DNA of 64,000 bases from Rhizobiaceae bacterium (GTDB taxonomy: Bacteria > Pseudomonadota > Alphaproteobacteria > Rhizobiales > Rhizobiaceae), in assembly GCA_019635755.1 (NCBI GenBank), contig JAHBYW010000005.1:372001-436000 (forward strand). The letters run 5' to 3'. Below the pieces are notes generated by a model. The model searched no databases. It was not told where the DNA came from and saw nothing but the letters and a program-made list of their open reading frames with translations. Of this stretch, positions 1 to 9,901 are shown piece by piece. Each line of letters starts with the position of its first letter. The first letter of the stretch is position 1. The position numbers were made by a program, and so were the translations under genes.

Positions 1-1
1 G

Positions 2-304
2 GTTGACGTGACCCGCAAGCTGCTGGCCCGCGCCAAGATGAAGATCGAGGACATCGACCTTTTCGAGCTGAACGAGGCGTTCGCGTCCGTCGTGCTGCGC
101 TACATGCAGGCCTTCGACATTCCGCACGACAAGATCAACGTGAACGGCGGGGCGATCGCCATGGGCCATCCGCTCGGCGCGACCGGCGCGATGATCTTCG
201 GCACGGTGCTGGACGAACTCGAGCGGCGCAACCTGAAGACCGCGCTGGTCACGCTCTGCATCGGCGCTGGCATGGGCACCGCGACGATCATCGAGCGGGT
301 GTGA
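2..304 (+). CDS. fadA: Acetyl-CoA acyltransferase (thiolase), 3' end only
   Basis: This is the C-terminal 100 residues of a thiolase, which cleaves 3-ketoacyl-CoA with CoA to acetyl-CoA in fatty-acid beta-oxidation. Visible family motifs are NEAFA, the block [16 protein letters not shown] containing the catalytic His, and CIGAGMGTA containing the C-terminal catalytic Cys. The reading frame is open to the left edge, so the true start lies outside the window; the GTG at position 8 is internal. The downstream gene on the same strand is a fadJ-type multifunctional enzyme, which is the usual partner of a FadA-type thiolase. Confidence 0.93.
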   Translation, partial: VDVTRKLLARAKMKIEDIDLFELNEAFASVVLRYMQAFDIPHDKINVNGGAIAMGHPLGATGAMIFGTVLDELERRNLKTALVTLCIGAGMGTATIIERV

Positions 305-310
305 ACGCGG

Positions 311-475
311 ATCTCCCTCCCCCTTGAGGGGAGGGTGGCCGGCCCAAGGGCCGGCCGGGTGGGGCTACACAGTAGAAGCAGCGGCATTCACGAGAAGCAG
401 ATTTGGGTCGAGTGATCTCCGAGGACCCCACCCGCCTCGCTTCGCTCGGCACCCTCCCCTCGAGGGGGAGGGATC
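311..475. repeat. Pair of inverted intergenic GC-rich repeats
   Basis: Two arms, about 311-364 and 424-475, are imperfect reverse complements of each other. Each has the core CTCCC(C)CTYGAGGGGAGGGTG followed by a GGGTGGGG block. Each arm also has a small internal hairpin (CCGGCCC-AAG-GGCCGG-like in the left arm; GCCTCGC-TTC-GCTCGGC-like in the right). The pair fills most of the fadA-fadJ gap. The pattern looks like a short dispersed intergenic palindromic repeat of rhizobial genomes; that assignment is from memory and was not searched. It could fold in the mRNA between the two genes. Confidence 0.6.
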
Positions 476-533
476 GCAGTTTCCACGGCGCGGTCAGCCG
501 CCGACGCAACCAAATACGAGGAGAAACTCTCCA

Positions 534-2753
534 ATGGCCTACAAGAACTTCACGGTCGAAACCGATTCCGACGGCATCGCGCTCGTCACCTGGGACATGC
601 CCGACCGCTCCATGAACGTCTTCACCGAAGAGGTGATGGAGGAGCTGAACGCGATCGTCGACACCGTCACCGCGGATGCCGCTGTGAAGGGTACGGTCAT
701 CACGTCGGGCAAGGAGACCTATTCCGGCGGCGCCGACCTCACCATGCTGAAGCGCATGCTCGGCCAGTTCGAGAAGGACGCCAAGAAGGATCGGCAGAAG
801 GCTGTCCAGACCCTGTTCGACAATGTCGGCTACATGAACAAGCTGTTCCGCAAGATCGAGACGTCCGGCAAGCCTTGGGTTTCGGCGATCAACGGAACCT
901 GCATGGGCGGCGCGTTCGAGATGTCGCTCGCCTGCCACGGCCGCGTCGCGGCGGACAGCGACAAGGTGAAGATGGCGCTGCCCGAGGTGAAGGTCGGCAT
1001 CTTCCCGGGCGCCGGCGGCACGCAGCGCGTTCCGCGGCTGACCGACATGCAGGGTGCGCTTGAAATGCTGACGTCGGGCAAGAACCTGACGCCGCAGAAG
1101 GCCAAGCAGATGGGCCTGATCCATGAGATCGCTGCGCCGGACCAGCTCGTCGCGGCCGCCAAGGCGATGATCAAGGGCGGGCTGAAGGCGGTCGCGCCGT
1201 GGGACGAGAAGGGCTTCAAGGCGCCGGGCGGTGCGATCTATTCGGCGGCTGGCGCCAACCTCTGGCCGCCGGCGATCGCCATCCTGCGCCGCGAGACCTA
1301 CGGCAACTATCCGGCGGCCTCTGCGATCCTGAAATGCGTCTACGAGGGGCTGCTCGTCCCGTTCGACACCGCGCTCCGGATCGAGCAGCGGTATTTCGCC
1401 GAGATCCTGCAGACGAAGGAGGCGGCCATGATGATCCGCTCGCTCTTCGTGTCGCTGCAGGAGCTGAACAAGGGCGCGCGTCGCCCGGCCGGCGTGCCGG
1501 AGACGACGTTCGCCAAGGTCGGCGTGCTCGGCGCCGGCTTCATGGGCGCCGGCATCGCCTATGTGACGGCCAAGGCCGGCATTCCCGTCGTGCTACTCGA
1601 CCGTGACATCGAGGCGGCGAACAAGGGCAAGGCCCATTCGGACAACCTGATCTCGGAAGCCGTGAAAAAGGGCCGCGCCAAGCCGGAGGAGAAGGACAAG
1701 CTCCTGTCGCTGATCACGCCGACGGCCGACTATGGCGACCTCGACGGCTGCGACTTCATCATCGAGGCCGTGTTCGAGGACTCGGAGGTGAAGAAGGGCG
1801 TGACTGAGAAGGCGGAAGCCGCGCTGCCGAAGACGGCGACGTTCGCTTCGAACACATCGACGATCCCGATCACATCGCTGGCGAAGAACTCGAAGCGTCC
1901 GGACCAGTTCATCGGCGTCCACTTCTTCTCCCCGGTCGACAAGATGATGCTGGTCGAAATCATCCTCGGCAAGAAGACGGGCAAGGAGGCCGTGGCCAAG
2001 GCGATCGACTACGTGCGCGCCATCAAGAAGACGCCGATCGTCGTCAACGACACGCGCGGCTTCTACGTCAACCGCTGCGTGCTGCGCTATATGGCCGAAG
2101 CCTTCCAGATGCTGATCGAGGGCGTTCCCGCGCCGATGATCGAGACAGCGGCGAAGATGGCCGGCATGCCGGTCGGCCCGCTGGCGCTGACCGACGAGAC
2201 GGCGATCGACCTCGCCCAGAAGATCATGAAGCAGACGATCCGGGACCTCGGCGAGAAGGCCGTCGACCAGGACCAGTTCGCGCTGATCAACACGCTGGTC
2301 GACAAGCACGGCCGCTTCGGCCGAAAGAACGGCAAGGGCTTCTACGACTATCCGCCGAAGCCGGCGAAGAAGAAGCTGTGGCCGGGCCTGAAGGACCTCT
2401 ACCCGCAGAAGGACGCCGACACGATCGACATCGAGGAACTGAAGCAGCGCTTCCTGACGGTCATTGCGCTGGAAGCGGCGCGGGTGATGGAGGAGGGCAT
2501 CGTGACCGATCCGCGCGAGGCAGATGTCGGCTCGATCCTGGCCTTCGGCTTCGCGCCCTTCACGGGCGGCGCGCTGTCCTACATCGACGGCATCGGCGCG
2601 GCGGAGTTCGTCAAGCGGGCGAAGGCGCTGCAGAGGAAGTACGGCGCGCAGTACAAGGCGCCGAAGCTGCTGGTCGAGATGGCGGAGAAGGGCGAGACCT
2701 TCTACGTCCGCTTCGACCCCTACGCGAAGTCCGACGTGAAGGCGGCGGCATAG
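534..2753 (+). CDS. fadJ: Multifunctional enoyl-CoA hydratase / 3-hydroxyacyl-CoA dehydrogenase
   Basis: A 739-residue FadJ/FadB-type enzyme that performs the hydration and NAD-dependent oxidation steps of beta-oxidation. The N-terminal crotonase domain (about residues 1-190) shows the oxyanion-hole region GGAFEMSLACHGR near 125-137 and the acidic segment EVKVGIFPGAGGTQR near 150. The dehydrogenase part begins near residue 330 with the Rossmann motif GAGFMGAG, and GVHFFSP near 460 carries the catalytic His. Two C-terminal 3HCDH domains follow. The ATG at 534 was chosen because GAGGAG lies just upstream and homology begins directly after it; longer in-frame extensions would run through the intergenic repeat. 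Confidence 0.95.
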   Translation: MAYKNFTVETDSDGIALVTWDMPDRSMNVFTEEVMEELNAIVDTVTADAAVKGTVITSGKETYSGGADLTMLKRMLGQFEKDAKKDRQKAVQTLFDNVGYMNKLFRKIETSGKPWVSAINGTCMGGAFEMSLACHGRVAADSDKVKMALPEVKVGIFPGAGGTQRVPRLTDMQGALEMLTSGKNLTPQKAKQMGLIHEIAAPDQLVAAAKAMIKGGLKAVAPWDEKGFKAPGGAIYSAAGANLWPPAIAILRRETYGNYPAASAILKCVYEGLLVPFDTALRIEQRYFAEILQTKEAAMMIRSLFVSLQELNKGARRPAGVPETTFAKVGVLGAGFMGAGIAYVTAKAGIPVVLLDRDIEAANKGKAHSDNLISEAVKKGRAKPEEKDKLLSLITPTADYGDLDGCDFIIEAVFEDSEVKKGVTEKAEAALPKTATFASNTSTIPITSLAKNSKRPDQFIGVHFFSPVDKMMLVEIILGKKTGKEAVAKAIDYVRAIKKTPIVVNDTRGFYVNRCVLRYMAEAFQMLIEGVPAPMIETAAKMAGMPVGPLALTDETAIDLAQKIMKQTIRDLGEKAVDQDQFALINTLVDKHGRFGRKNGKGFYDYPPKPAKKKLWPGLKDLYPQKDADTIDIEELKQRFLTVIALEAARVMEEGIVTDPREADVGSILAFGFAPFTGGALSYIDGIGAAEFVKRAKALQRKYGAQYKAPKLLVEMAEKGETFYVRFDPYAKSDVKAAA

Positions 2754-2787
2754 CCGCCTCCTCCTGTCAGGCAGGGCCACGCCCCGC

Positions 2788-3327
2788 ATGTATGTCTGGT
2801 TCCGCCTTGCCAAAATGATCGCCACGGCGAAGAGCCGTGGCGCCTATCGTATGGGCGGCGAGAGCCGGCTGTCGTTCCGCTGCCTGCCGTCCGACATCGA
2901 CCCGAACATGCATATGAACAACGCCCGCTACATGATGATCGCGGATGTCGGCCGCATCGACATGTTCATCCGCGGCCGCATGATGGGGCTGCGCCGCTCT
3001 CGCGGCTGGATACCGATGATGGGCGGGGTACAGACCGTGTTCCTCCGTGAAATCAGGCTGTGGCGACGGTTCGACCTGATCTCGTCGATCGAGACGTGGG
3101 AGGGCCGTGAGGTGCTGGGCCTTCACAGGTTCGTGCTCGACAGCGGCGAGACCGCGGCCCTGACGATGACGACGGCGGGCGTCTACGACCGGCGCAACCG
3201 CCGGTTCGTGGAGATCGACGAGGTCGTCCAGGCGCTGGGCGTCCCGGTCGGGAAGCGGGCACCGAGCGAGGCCGAGCGGGCCTTCATGGCGTCACACGCC
3301 GGACTGCGGGCGCTCGCGAGGACCTAG
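2788..3327 (+). CDS. Hotdog-fold acyl-CoA thioesterase-like protein
   Basis: A 179-residue protein of the 4HBT/THEM6-like thioesterase type, which hydrolyse acyl-CoA thioesters. The hotdog signature is seen as SDIDPNMHMNNARYMMIAD near residues 35-55, where the Asp and the HMNN segment form the active-site region. It starts 34 bp after fadJ on the same strand and probably belongs to the beta-oxidation operon. An alternative start is the ATG at 2851, but residues before it look coding. The specific acyl substrate cannot be inferred. Confidence 0.8.
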   Translation: MYVWFRLAKMIATAKSRGAYRMGGESRLSFRCLPSDIDPNMHMNNARYMMIADVGRIDMFIRGRMMGLRRSRGWIPMMGGVQTVFLREIRLWRRFDLISSIETWEGREVLGLHRFVLDSGETAALTMTTAGVYDRRNRRFVEIDEVVQALGVPVGKRAPSEAERAFMASHAGLRALART

Positions 3328-3431
3328 GCCTGCGCCAGACCCCGGGAGCGCACGACACTCGGCCGCACTTGCCATTCGCGCGCGCGGGCACTACAAATCG
3401 ATACAGGCATTTTTTCCTCGACCGGCCGAGC

Positions 3432-4085
3432 ATGATGCTCTCGCATGAACGGGTTTGGGCTGCGATCGACGCGCTTGCCGCGCGCTATTCGCTGTCGGCT
3501 TCCGGACTGGCAAAACGGGCCGGGCTCGACTCGACCGCCTTCAACAAATCGAAGCGTCTGTCGTCGGACGGGCGGCCGCGCTGGCCGTCGACGGAATCGC
3601 TCGCCAAGGTCATCGAGGCGACCGGTTCGTCGCTTGACGAGTTCATGTCGCTGGTGAAGGGCAAGGTGGCGGCAGCCAGCGACCGCTTCCTCGCGCAGCC
3701 GGCCTCGGTTCCGCTGATCGGTTTCGCCCAGGCGGGCGTCGGCGGCTATTTCGACGATGCCGGCTTCCCGGTAGGACAGGGCTGGGACCTCGTGGAGCTG
3801 CCGTCGCGCGCCCGCGACGGGCTCTATGCGCTGCAGGTTCAGGGCGAGTCCATGCTGCCGCTCTACCGTGACGGCGATGTGCTGATCGTGGACCCGACGG
3901 CAAAGGTCCGGCGCGGCGACCGCGTCGTGGTCAAGACCGCCGCCGGCGAGGTGATGGCCAAGCTGCTCGAGCGGCAGACGGCCCAGCTCGTCAGCCTCCG
4001 CTCGCTCAATCCCGAGCATCCCGGCCGCGAGATCCCGCTGCGCGACGTCGAATGGGTGGCGCGCATCGTCTGGGCGAGCCAGTAG
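3432..4085 (+). CDS. Helix-turn-helix transcriptional regulator with S24 (LexA/CI-type) peptidase domain
   Basis: A 217-residue protein with an N-terminal helix-turn-helix (about residues 1-75) and a C-terminal S24 domain. Ser140 lies in QGESMLP and Lys168 in RVVVKTAAGE, the Ser/Lys dyad of self-cleaving repressors. The stretch IGFAQAGVGG near residues 96-106 contains an Ala-Gly pair where LexA/CI-type proteins cut themselves. The start is the first of two tandem ATGs. No phage genes adjoin it, so it is better read as a stand-alone host regulator, possibly stress-responsive. The target genes are unknown; the nuclease-like gene 11 bp downstream is on the same strand. Confidence 0.85.
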   Translation: MMLSHERVWAAIDALAARYSLSASGLAKRAGLDSTAFNKSKRLSSDGRPRWPSTESLAKVIEATGSSLDEFMSLVKGKVAAASDRFLAQPASVPLIGFAQAGVGGYFDDAGFPVGQGWDLVELPSRARDGLYALQVQGESMLPLYRDGDVLIVDPTAKVRRGDRVVVKTAAGEVMAKLLERQTAQLVSLRSLNPEHPGREIPLRDVEWVARIVWASQ

Positions 4086-4096
4086 CGCGTCCGGAC

Positions 4097-5038
4097 ATGC
4101 GGGCAGCGGGCTTCCTCGTCGCGATCGTCGGGCTTGCCGTCCTGGTGGGCGGCATCGTCGCGGGTGGCCAGGTGCTGAGCAAGGGCTCCGGCATCGAGGA
4201 GCCGATCGAGTTCGAGCTGGACGAGATCCCGCTGGACGCCACGGACGAGGGCGATGACACCGAGTCGCGTGCGCCGCTGCTGGACCATCTTGCGGTGGCG
4301 TCCGTCGCGGCCGGAACTGCCGCCGAGATCATGAGGGCGCCGGAGGCGACGGCCGCGCCGCTTCCGCTCATCGTCGCCGAGGCGCACGCGCTGCGCACCG
4401 CGCCGCGCGCGGTCGCACCGGGCATCGTCGCGCCGCCCGACATCGACCCGACCGCTCTGGAGCGGATCGCACCGCGCGATCCGCTGTCGGACCTTGGTCC
4501 CGCCGCCCCGCCACGGCCGAAGCTGGCTAAGGCCGGGGATGGTCCCGTCATGCACCGGCCGGTGGCAACGGAATCGGCGCGGTTCGAATCGAAGGGCCGG
4601 GTGGTCGCGATCGCCGGTGCCGAAAGCATCGGCGCCGACGAGACCTGCGACTATCAGGGGACGGCGTGGCCGTGCGGTGCCAATGCCCGCACCGCGTTCC
4701 GATCCTTCCTGAGGGGCCGTTCTCCCAGCTGCGACCTTCCCGACGATGCCTCGGGCGACGAGGTCATCGTCGCGACCTGTCGCATCGGCAAGCAGGACAT
4801 CGGTGCCTGGCTGGTGGCGAACGGGTGGGCGCGCGCCACCGCTGATGGACCTTATGCCGAGGCAGGTGCCGCGGCCGCCGCCGGCGGCAAGGGCATCTTC
4901 GGCGCGCCGCCGCGCGCCCTGCCGGAGAGCTCGCTGCGCTCCGGCACGGCCACGCTGTCCGGCACCATCGTCATGCCGCTCGATCCGACGCAGACGCCGG
5001 ATGACGCCGTGCCTGCCGAGCCGTTGCCCTGGGAGTAG
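4097..5038 (+). CDS. Membrane-anchored thermonuclease (SNase)-like protein
   Basis: A 313-residue protein with one N-terminal hydrophobic segment (residues about 4-25), then a long low-complexity Ala/Pro-rich linker, then a C-terminal staphylococcal-nuclease-like region from about residue 170 (GRVVAIAGAESIGAD to the AWLVANGWARA motif typical of the end of SNase domains). The catalytic Arg/Glu set of true SNase is not obvious, so activity is doubtful. It follows the S24 regulator by 11 bp and is probably co-transcribed with it. It converges with lysK, leaving 13 bp between the stop codons. Confidence 0.75.
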   Translation: MRAAGFLVAIVGLAVLVGGIVAGGQVLSKGSGIEEPIEFELDEIPLDATDEGDDTESRAPLLDHLAVASVAAGTAAEIMRAPEATAAPLPLIVAEAHALRTAPRAVAPGIVAPPDIDPTALERIAPRDPLSDLGPAAPPRPKLAKAGDGPVMHRPVATESARFESKGRVVAIAGAESIGADETCDYQGTAWPCGANARTAFRSFLRGRSPSCDLPDDASGDEVIVATCRIGKQDIGAWLVANGWARATADGPYAEAGAAAAAGGKGIFGAPPRALPESSLRSGTATLSGTIVMPLDPTQTPDDAVPAEPLPWE

Positions 5039-5051
5039 GAATTCCGCTTAG

Positions 5052-6716
5052 CTAGGCGGCCGCCGGGGTGGCGAGTTCGCCATCCAGCGCTCGCTTGATC
5101 AGCGCCCGGGTCTCGGCGATGCCGTAGAGCGCCACGAACGACCCGAAGCGGGGGCCCCGTTCCTGGCCGATCAGCACCTGGTAGATCATCTGGAAGAAGG
5201 CGACCGACACGCCAGGCCCGCCCTCTGGGCTCTTCTTGTCATGATCCTGGTAGCGTTCGATGCGGCGCGCGGTGTTCAGCGCGGCGTTCTGGATCGCCTC
5301 GCCGTCGGCGCCGACGGGAAGGGCACCGAGCGCCTGCGACAGCGCGGCGAGCGCCTCGCGCTCGACATCGTCCGGCGCGCGATAGGTCTTCTCGGGCTTC
5401 ACGAAGTCGTCGAAGTAGCGGATCGCATAGCCGGCCAGCCGGTCGAGTTCCGGATGCGTCTGCGGCGTCACGCCCGGCGCATGGCGCGAGATGAATCCCC
5501 ACAGCACGGACCGGTCATGCGCGTTCGACGCGCTGACGAGGTTGAGCAGGAGGGCGAAACTCACGGGCAATTCGATGGGCGGCGGGTTTCCGTCGTGGAT
5601 ATGCCAGACCGGATTGCCGAGCCGCTCCTTCCACGCCTGACGGGGATAGGCCGACAGGAACGAATAGTACTCGTCCACCGCCTTGGGGATGACGTCGAAA
5701 TAAAGCTTCTTCGCCTGCCGTGGCCGCTGGAACATGTATAGCGCGAGGCTCTCGGTCGTGGCGTAAGTCAGCCATTCGTCGATGGTCAGGCCGTTGCCCT
5801 TCGACTTCGAGATCTTCTGGCCCTCCTCGTCGAGGAACAGTTCGTAGACGAAATGCTCCGGCGCGCGGCCGCCGAGAATGGTGCAGATCTTGTCGTAGAT
5901 CACGGCATTGGTCTGGTGGTCCTTGCCGAACATCTCGAAGTCGACGCCAAGTGCCGCCCAGCGCATGCCGAAGTCCGGCTTCCACTGCAGCTTCACGCGT
6001 CCGCCGGTGACAGGCAGCGTCGTCTCCGCGCCGTCCTCGTCGTCGAAGGTGATGGTCCCGGCCTTCGCGTCGACATGCTTCGTCGGCACGTACAGCACGC
6101 GGCCGCTCTTCGGCGAGATCGGCAGGAAGGCGCTGTAGGTGGCGCGCCGCTCTTCGCCGAGCGTCGGCAGCATCACCTTCATGATGTCGTCATAACGCTC
6201 GACCGCGCGCAGCAGCACGGCGTCGAACCGGCCGGACTTGTAGTACTCCGTGGCGCTGGCAAACTCGTAGTCGAAGCCGAACGTGTCGAGGAAGCGGCGC
6301 AGCATCGCGTTGTTGTGGTGGCCGAAGCTCTCATAGTCGCCGCCGAACGGGTTCGGCACGACGGTGAGCGGCTTCTGCAGATGCGGCTCGAGAAAGGCGC
6401 GGTCCGGCACGTTCTCCGGAATCTTGCGCATGCCGTCCATGTCGTCCGAGAAGCACAGCAGCTTCGTCGGCACCTTGTCGCCTGTCAGCACGCGGAAGGC
6501 ATGGCGCACCATGGTCGTGCGCGCGACCTCGCCGAAGGTGCCGATGTGCGGGAGCCCGGACGGGCCGTAGCCGGTCTCGAAGAGCACGGTCTCCGGCCAG
6601 TCGCGACCCTTGTAGCGGGCGATGATCTTCTGCGCTTCCTCGAATGGCCACGCCTTCGATTCGGCGGCCGCCGCGAGGAGTTCGGGCGTCAGGTCGGCGA
6701 GCGGCGGAAGGGTCAT
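5052..6716 (-). CDS. lysK: Lysine--tRNA ligase, class I
   Basis: A 554-residue class I lysyl-tRNA synthetase that charges tRNA-Lys. It is the archaeal/alphaproteobacterial form, unrelated to the common class II enzyme. The HIGH-equivalent is seen in [13 protein letters not shown] (His57) and the KMSKS-equivalent in [11 protein letters not shown]. The ATG at 6716 was chosen because homology begins at MTLPPLADL; the open frame extends 90 codons further upstream through non-homologous sequence. It stands alone on the minus strand, convergent with the nuclease-like gene. Confidence 0.96.
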   Translation of the reverse strand: MTLPPLADLTPELLAAAAESKAWPFEEAQKIIARYKGRDWPETVLFETGYGPSGLPHIGTFGEVARTTMVRHAFRVLTGDKVPTKLLCFSDDMDGMRKIPENVPDRAFLEPHLQKPLTVVPNPFGGDYESFGHHNNAMLRRFLDTFGFDYEFASATEYYKSGRFDAVLLRAVERYDDIMKVMLPTLGEERRATYSAFLPISPKSGRVLYVPTKHVDAKAGTITFDDEDGAETTLPVTGGRVKLQWKPDFGMRWAALGVDFEMFGKDHQTNAVIYDKICTILGGRAPEHFVYELFLDEEGQKISKSKGNGLTIDEWLTYATTESLALYMFQRPRQAKKLYFDVIPKAVDEYYSFLSAYPRQAWKERLGNPVWHIHDGNPPPIELPVSFALLLNLVSASNAHDRSVLWGFISRHAPGVTPQTHPELDRLAGYAIRYFDDFVKPEKTYRAPDDVEREALAALSQALGALPVGADGEAIQNAALNTARRIERYQDHDKKSPEGGPGVSVAFFQMIYQVLIGQERGPRFGSFVALYGIAETRALIKRALDGELATPAAA

Positions 6717-6871
6717 GGTCGAAACGTCCTGGTCGCGCCGTATCGAATAGCGGCGCTCGGCGCCTGCTCTAGGCGGAGCGCCCGGAAGCGTCAACGCGGC
6801 GGCGGAAATTCGTTGCGAACGGCCGGGCGCATGCCTAACTACGGCCCGACCGCGAGAGGGAAACCGAACAG

Positions 6872-7285
6872 ATGGCCGCGCCAACCGCCCATGAAGCCTT
6901 GATCTACCTGATGGTGGTGACATCCGCGGCCGACCGGGAGATGACCGACATCGAGCTGACCCGCATTGGCGAGGTCGTGCGGACATGGCCGATTTTCCTG
7001 GACTTCGACGCCGACAAGCTCATCGCCGTTGCTCAGGACTGCCAGGCAATGCTGCAGGAGCCGAACGGCCTCGAGGACGTCCTCGACGTCGCGCGAAAGG
7101 CAATCCCCGTCCACCTCCACGATACGGCCTACGCCGCCGCCTTCGAGGTCGCGGCCGTCGATCTGGAGATGCGACTCGAGGAACTGCGCGTGATGCAGCT
7201 TCTGCGGAAGCATCTGGGTGTCGACGCGCTCACCATCGCGGCGATCGAGCGCGCGGCGAAGGCACGCCACAAGATGCTGACCTGA
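6872..7285 (+). CDS. TerB-like (tellurite-resistance-fold) protein
   Basis: A 137-residue all-helical acidic protein resembling the TerB/DjlA-N fold: [15 protein letters not shown] near the N terminus is the typical acidic EF-like loop of that family, and [16 protein letters not shown] follows as the second motif. TerB-fold proteins bind divalent metal and act in stress responses; the role of this stand-alone copy is not known. It ends 5 bp from the convergent gene below. Confidence 0.75.
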   Translation: MAAPTAHEALIYLMVVTSAADREMTDIELTRIGEVVRTWPIFLDFDADKLIAVAQDCQAMLQEPNGLEDVLDVARKAIPVHLHDTAYAAAFEVAAVDLEMRLEELRVMQLLRKHLGVDALTIAAIERAAKARHKMLT

Positions 7286-7289
7286 CCGC

Positions 7290-8129
7290 TCAGTAGAAGC
7301 TGACGGGGAAGTAGCGCAGGTAGAGCTCGGCATAGATGCCCTTGGCGCTGACCTGCTGCAGCGCATAGTCGAACGCCGCCGCCAGCGCCTCGTTCTGCGC
7401 CCGGAACGCGATCGCCAGCCCGAATCCGAGATATTCCGGCGCCATGTACGGCCCGCCGGAGAACCGGCAGCAGTCGGCCGCCTCCGATCCCGACAGCCAG
7501 AAGCCCAGCCGCATGCCGTCGCCGAACACCGCGGCGAGGTTGCGGTCCTTGAGATCGGCCAGCATCCAGTCCTGGCGGGTGTAGACGATCGGTTTGACCT
7601 CCGGAAAATAGTCCCGCAGCAGCAGTTCGTGGGCGGATCCGGCCAGCACCCCGACACGCTGGCCGCGCAGCTTGCCGCTGATCGGCTCGGCCATCGCGGT
7701 TGCCTTCGGCGTGACGAAACGTGCCGGGAATTTCAGGTAGGATCGCGTGAAGGCATAGCGCCGGCGGCTGTCGCTCGTGACCGACAGGCCGGCGATGATC
7801 GCCTCGCCTTCGCCGCGCTGCATCGTCGTCTCCAGCTCGTTCCAGGGCAGCGCCTGGATCTGGCAGCGGTCGGTAATCTCGAGTTCACGGCAGAGCGCTC
7901 GCGCAAGGTCGATGTGGAAGCCCGTGAGGCGCCCGGTCCGGTCGAGAAAGTTGAAGGGCGGAAAGTCGACGGTCGTCAGGAAGAGAACCCGCGGAACCTC
8001 GGCGAGGTCCGGTTTCTGCAGCCGCTCCTTGGTATCCCAGAAATACGGGATCGTCGGGTCGGCAGCGTAGGCCGGCGGGACGGCCGCCAGAAGCAGCAGG
8101 GTCGCGGCGAGGGCACGAAGCAGGTTCAT
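7290..8129 (-). CDS. Periplasmic solute-binding protein, amino-acid (bacterial type 3) family
   Basis: A 279-residue secreted protein. Residues 1-22 form a Sec signal peptide ending AYA before ADPTIPYF. The mature part has the type 3 binding-protein layout: VDFPPFNFLDRTGRLTGFHIDLA near 54-76, then GEAIIAGLSVTSDSRRRYAFT near 107-130. No permease or ATPase gene adjoins it, so it is an orphan component that may work with a transporter elsewhere or in signalling. The ligand cannot be predicted. Confidence 0.82.
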   Translation of the reverse strand: MNLLRALAATLLLLAAVPPAYAADPTIPYFWDTKERLQKPDLAEVPRVLFLTTVDFPPFNFLDRTGRLTGFHIDLARALCRELEITDRCQIQALPWNELETTMQRGEGEAIIAGLSVTSDSRRRYAFTRSYLKFPARFVTPKATAMAEPISGKLRGQRVGVLAGSAHELLLRDYFPEVKPIVYTRQDWMLADLKDRNLAAVFGDGMRLGFWLSGSEAADCCRFSGGPYMAPEYLGFGLAIAFRAQNEALAAAFDYALQQVSAKGIYAELYLRYFPVSFY

Positions 8130-8576
8130 TCTCGGCGGTGGGTCCGGATCGTATGGCGGCGCTCTTCAGGGCCGCAGCCATACGACAGGCGGGCGCGTCT
8201 GTCACTCGAACGCTGACCATGGGCCGGCTGCACTTTTCCCGGTTTGGCGCAGTCTGTACTCAGAAAGGACTTGAGTATTGAATCTATCGATCTAGAATAG
8301 ACTGAATTACGTTGAGAAGAGACAGTAAAGGAGAAATTTTCTCGATCGGAGCCTCGCCGTTTGCATTTTTATGCTGGCGGGGATGGGGTTTGTTTTCGTC
8401 TGGGTGGGTGCGCCATGAACGTCAGAGCGCAGGGGCCGCTCGACGTTCGGGATGGGGGATCGGGCGTCGGCGCATGGGCACGGTTTCGGTCGCGGCCGAT
8501 GCCGGCGACTGGCGTGGAGGTGCCTCCGGACGGACCTCTCCGAGACGAGGCTGTCCGAGCCGAACCTGCCCCAGGT

Positions 8577-8636
8577 GAGTCGGCCAGAGACGAGTCGGCC
8601 AGAGACGAGACGGGCAGAGACGAGGCGGCCCAAGGC
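8577..8636 (+). repeat. 15-bp tandem repeat inside the glycosyltransferase gene
   Basis: Four head-to-tail 15-bp units start with GAGTCGGCCAGAGAC, repeated exactly once and then degenerating. The repeat is in frame and encodes ESARD, ESARD, ETGRD, EAAQG in the variable N-terminal region. Confidence 0.85.
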
Positions 8637-9893
8637 AGTCCGCGTCGCGGCGATCCGGCCTCGGACCATTCGGCCTCAAGTGATCCGACCGGTGCGGCCG
8701 ACTGGAGCGGCGTGCTGGACCGCCTCGGCATCGGACCGGCGACGCGGGATCGCCTTCGTGCGGTCGCCCTCGCCAACCGGACCAGTTTCCGCGCCGAACT
8801 TCTGGCATCCGGCCTCGTCGACGACGCGGCGCTGACGCGCGCGATGGCCGACGAACTGGGCATCCGGGCCGTGACGGAGATCGACCCGGCGTCTCTGGTC
8901 GTGCGCGACGAGGACTGCCTGGCGCTGTTGCGCCAGAGGGCCGTCTCCCATCCCGCCATGATCGCGGGTCCGGATGGCGACACGACGATCGCGATTGCAC
9001 CGGACAGGCCCGGCCCGGCCATGCTGGCCCGCATCTTTCGCCGCTCGCCGTACCTGACGGCCCGCTTCCGCGCCGCCGCGCCGTCGCGACTGCGCACCGC
9101 GCTTCTGCGGCGCGCCGCGCCCATCCTGTCGAAGCAGGCGGTCCACGGCCTCGCCAACGCGTTTCCGCACCTGTCGGCGCGGATTGTGGCGAACGCCTGG
9201 CAAGGGTGGGTCGTCGGCGTGGGCTGCGTCGGTCTGCCGGTGGCGCTGGTGCTGCTGCCCGACTTGACGGTCGCCGTGGCGCACGCACTCTTTTCCTTCT
9301 TCTTCCTCGCCTGCGTCAGCCTGCGTTTCGCGGCCCTGAAGTCAGCGTCGCCTTTCGGCCTGGTGCCGCTGCGGCGCGTCCGGCCGGCGGATCTGCCCGC
9401 CTATTCGGTGCTGGTGGCGCTGCACAAGGAGGCGGAGATCGTGCCCGACCTGCTGGCGGCGCTGGGGCGGCTCCGCTGGCCGCGCAGCAAGCTGGAGATC
9501 AAGCTCGTCTGCGAGGCCGACGACGTGGCGACGCTGGCGGCGCTGCGTGCGCATCCCATGCCGCCCTGCTTCGAGATCATCGAAGTGCCCCGCGACGGGC
9601 CGCGCACCAAGCCGAAAGCGCTGTCATATGCCCTGCCGGCCGTCAGCGGCGAATATGTCGTCCTCTACGACGCCGAGGATCGGCCCCACCCCTGGCAGCT
9701 GGTCGAGGCCTGGCAGGCCTTTCGAACAGGTCCGCCCGAACTTGCCTGCGTCCAGGCGCCACTCGACATCGCCAACGGTCGGACCGGGCCGATCCCGCTG
9801 ATGTTCGCCTTCGAGTACTCCGCCCTGTTCCGCGGGCTGCTGCCGTTCCTGGCGGGGGGCGGCCTGATCCTGCCGCTGGGCGGAACGTCCAAT

Positions 9894-9901
9894 CATTTCC
9901 G
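9894..9901 (+). repeat. Target site duplication, left copy
   Basis: CATTTCCG immediately left of the transposon, identical to 14052-14059. Eight base pairs is the duplication length of the IS1595 family. Confidence 0.9.

Larger units (their letters stand above)
8415..9901 (+). pseudogene. Glycosyltransferase family 2 (cellulose-synthase-like), N-terminal part, split by transposon
   Basis: About 496 residues of a GT2 glycosyltransferase, interrupted after the asparagine of GGTSNHFR. It comprises a low-complexity N-terminus, an MshEN-like region (about residues 95-210), a hydrophobic pair of membrane segments (about 265-300) and the start of the catalytic domain, with YDAEDRPHP as the first metal-binding acidic motif. 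Read-through into the insertion adds only a few codons and stops at the TAG ending at 9914. Joining 9901 directly to 14060 restores one frame of 710 residues from ATG 8415. The 285 bp before the start are AT-rich for this genome and hold the presumed promoter; an upstream TTG at 8361 is an alternative start. Confidence 0.88.

Noticed and set aside
3432-4085. Prophage repressor reading of the S24 regulator
   Set aside because: No integrase, structural or lysis genes are near, and the base composition and neighbours are those of the host chromosome.
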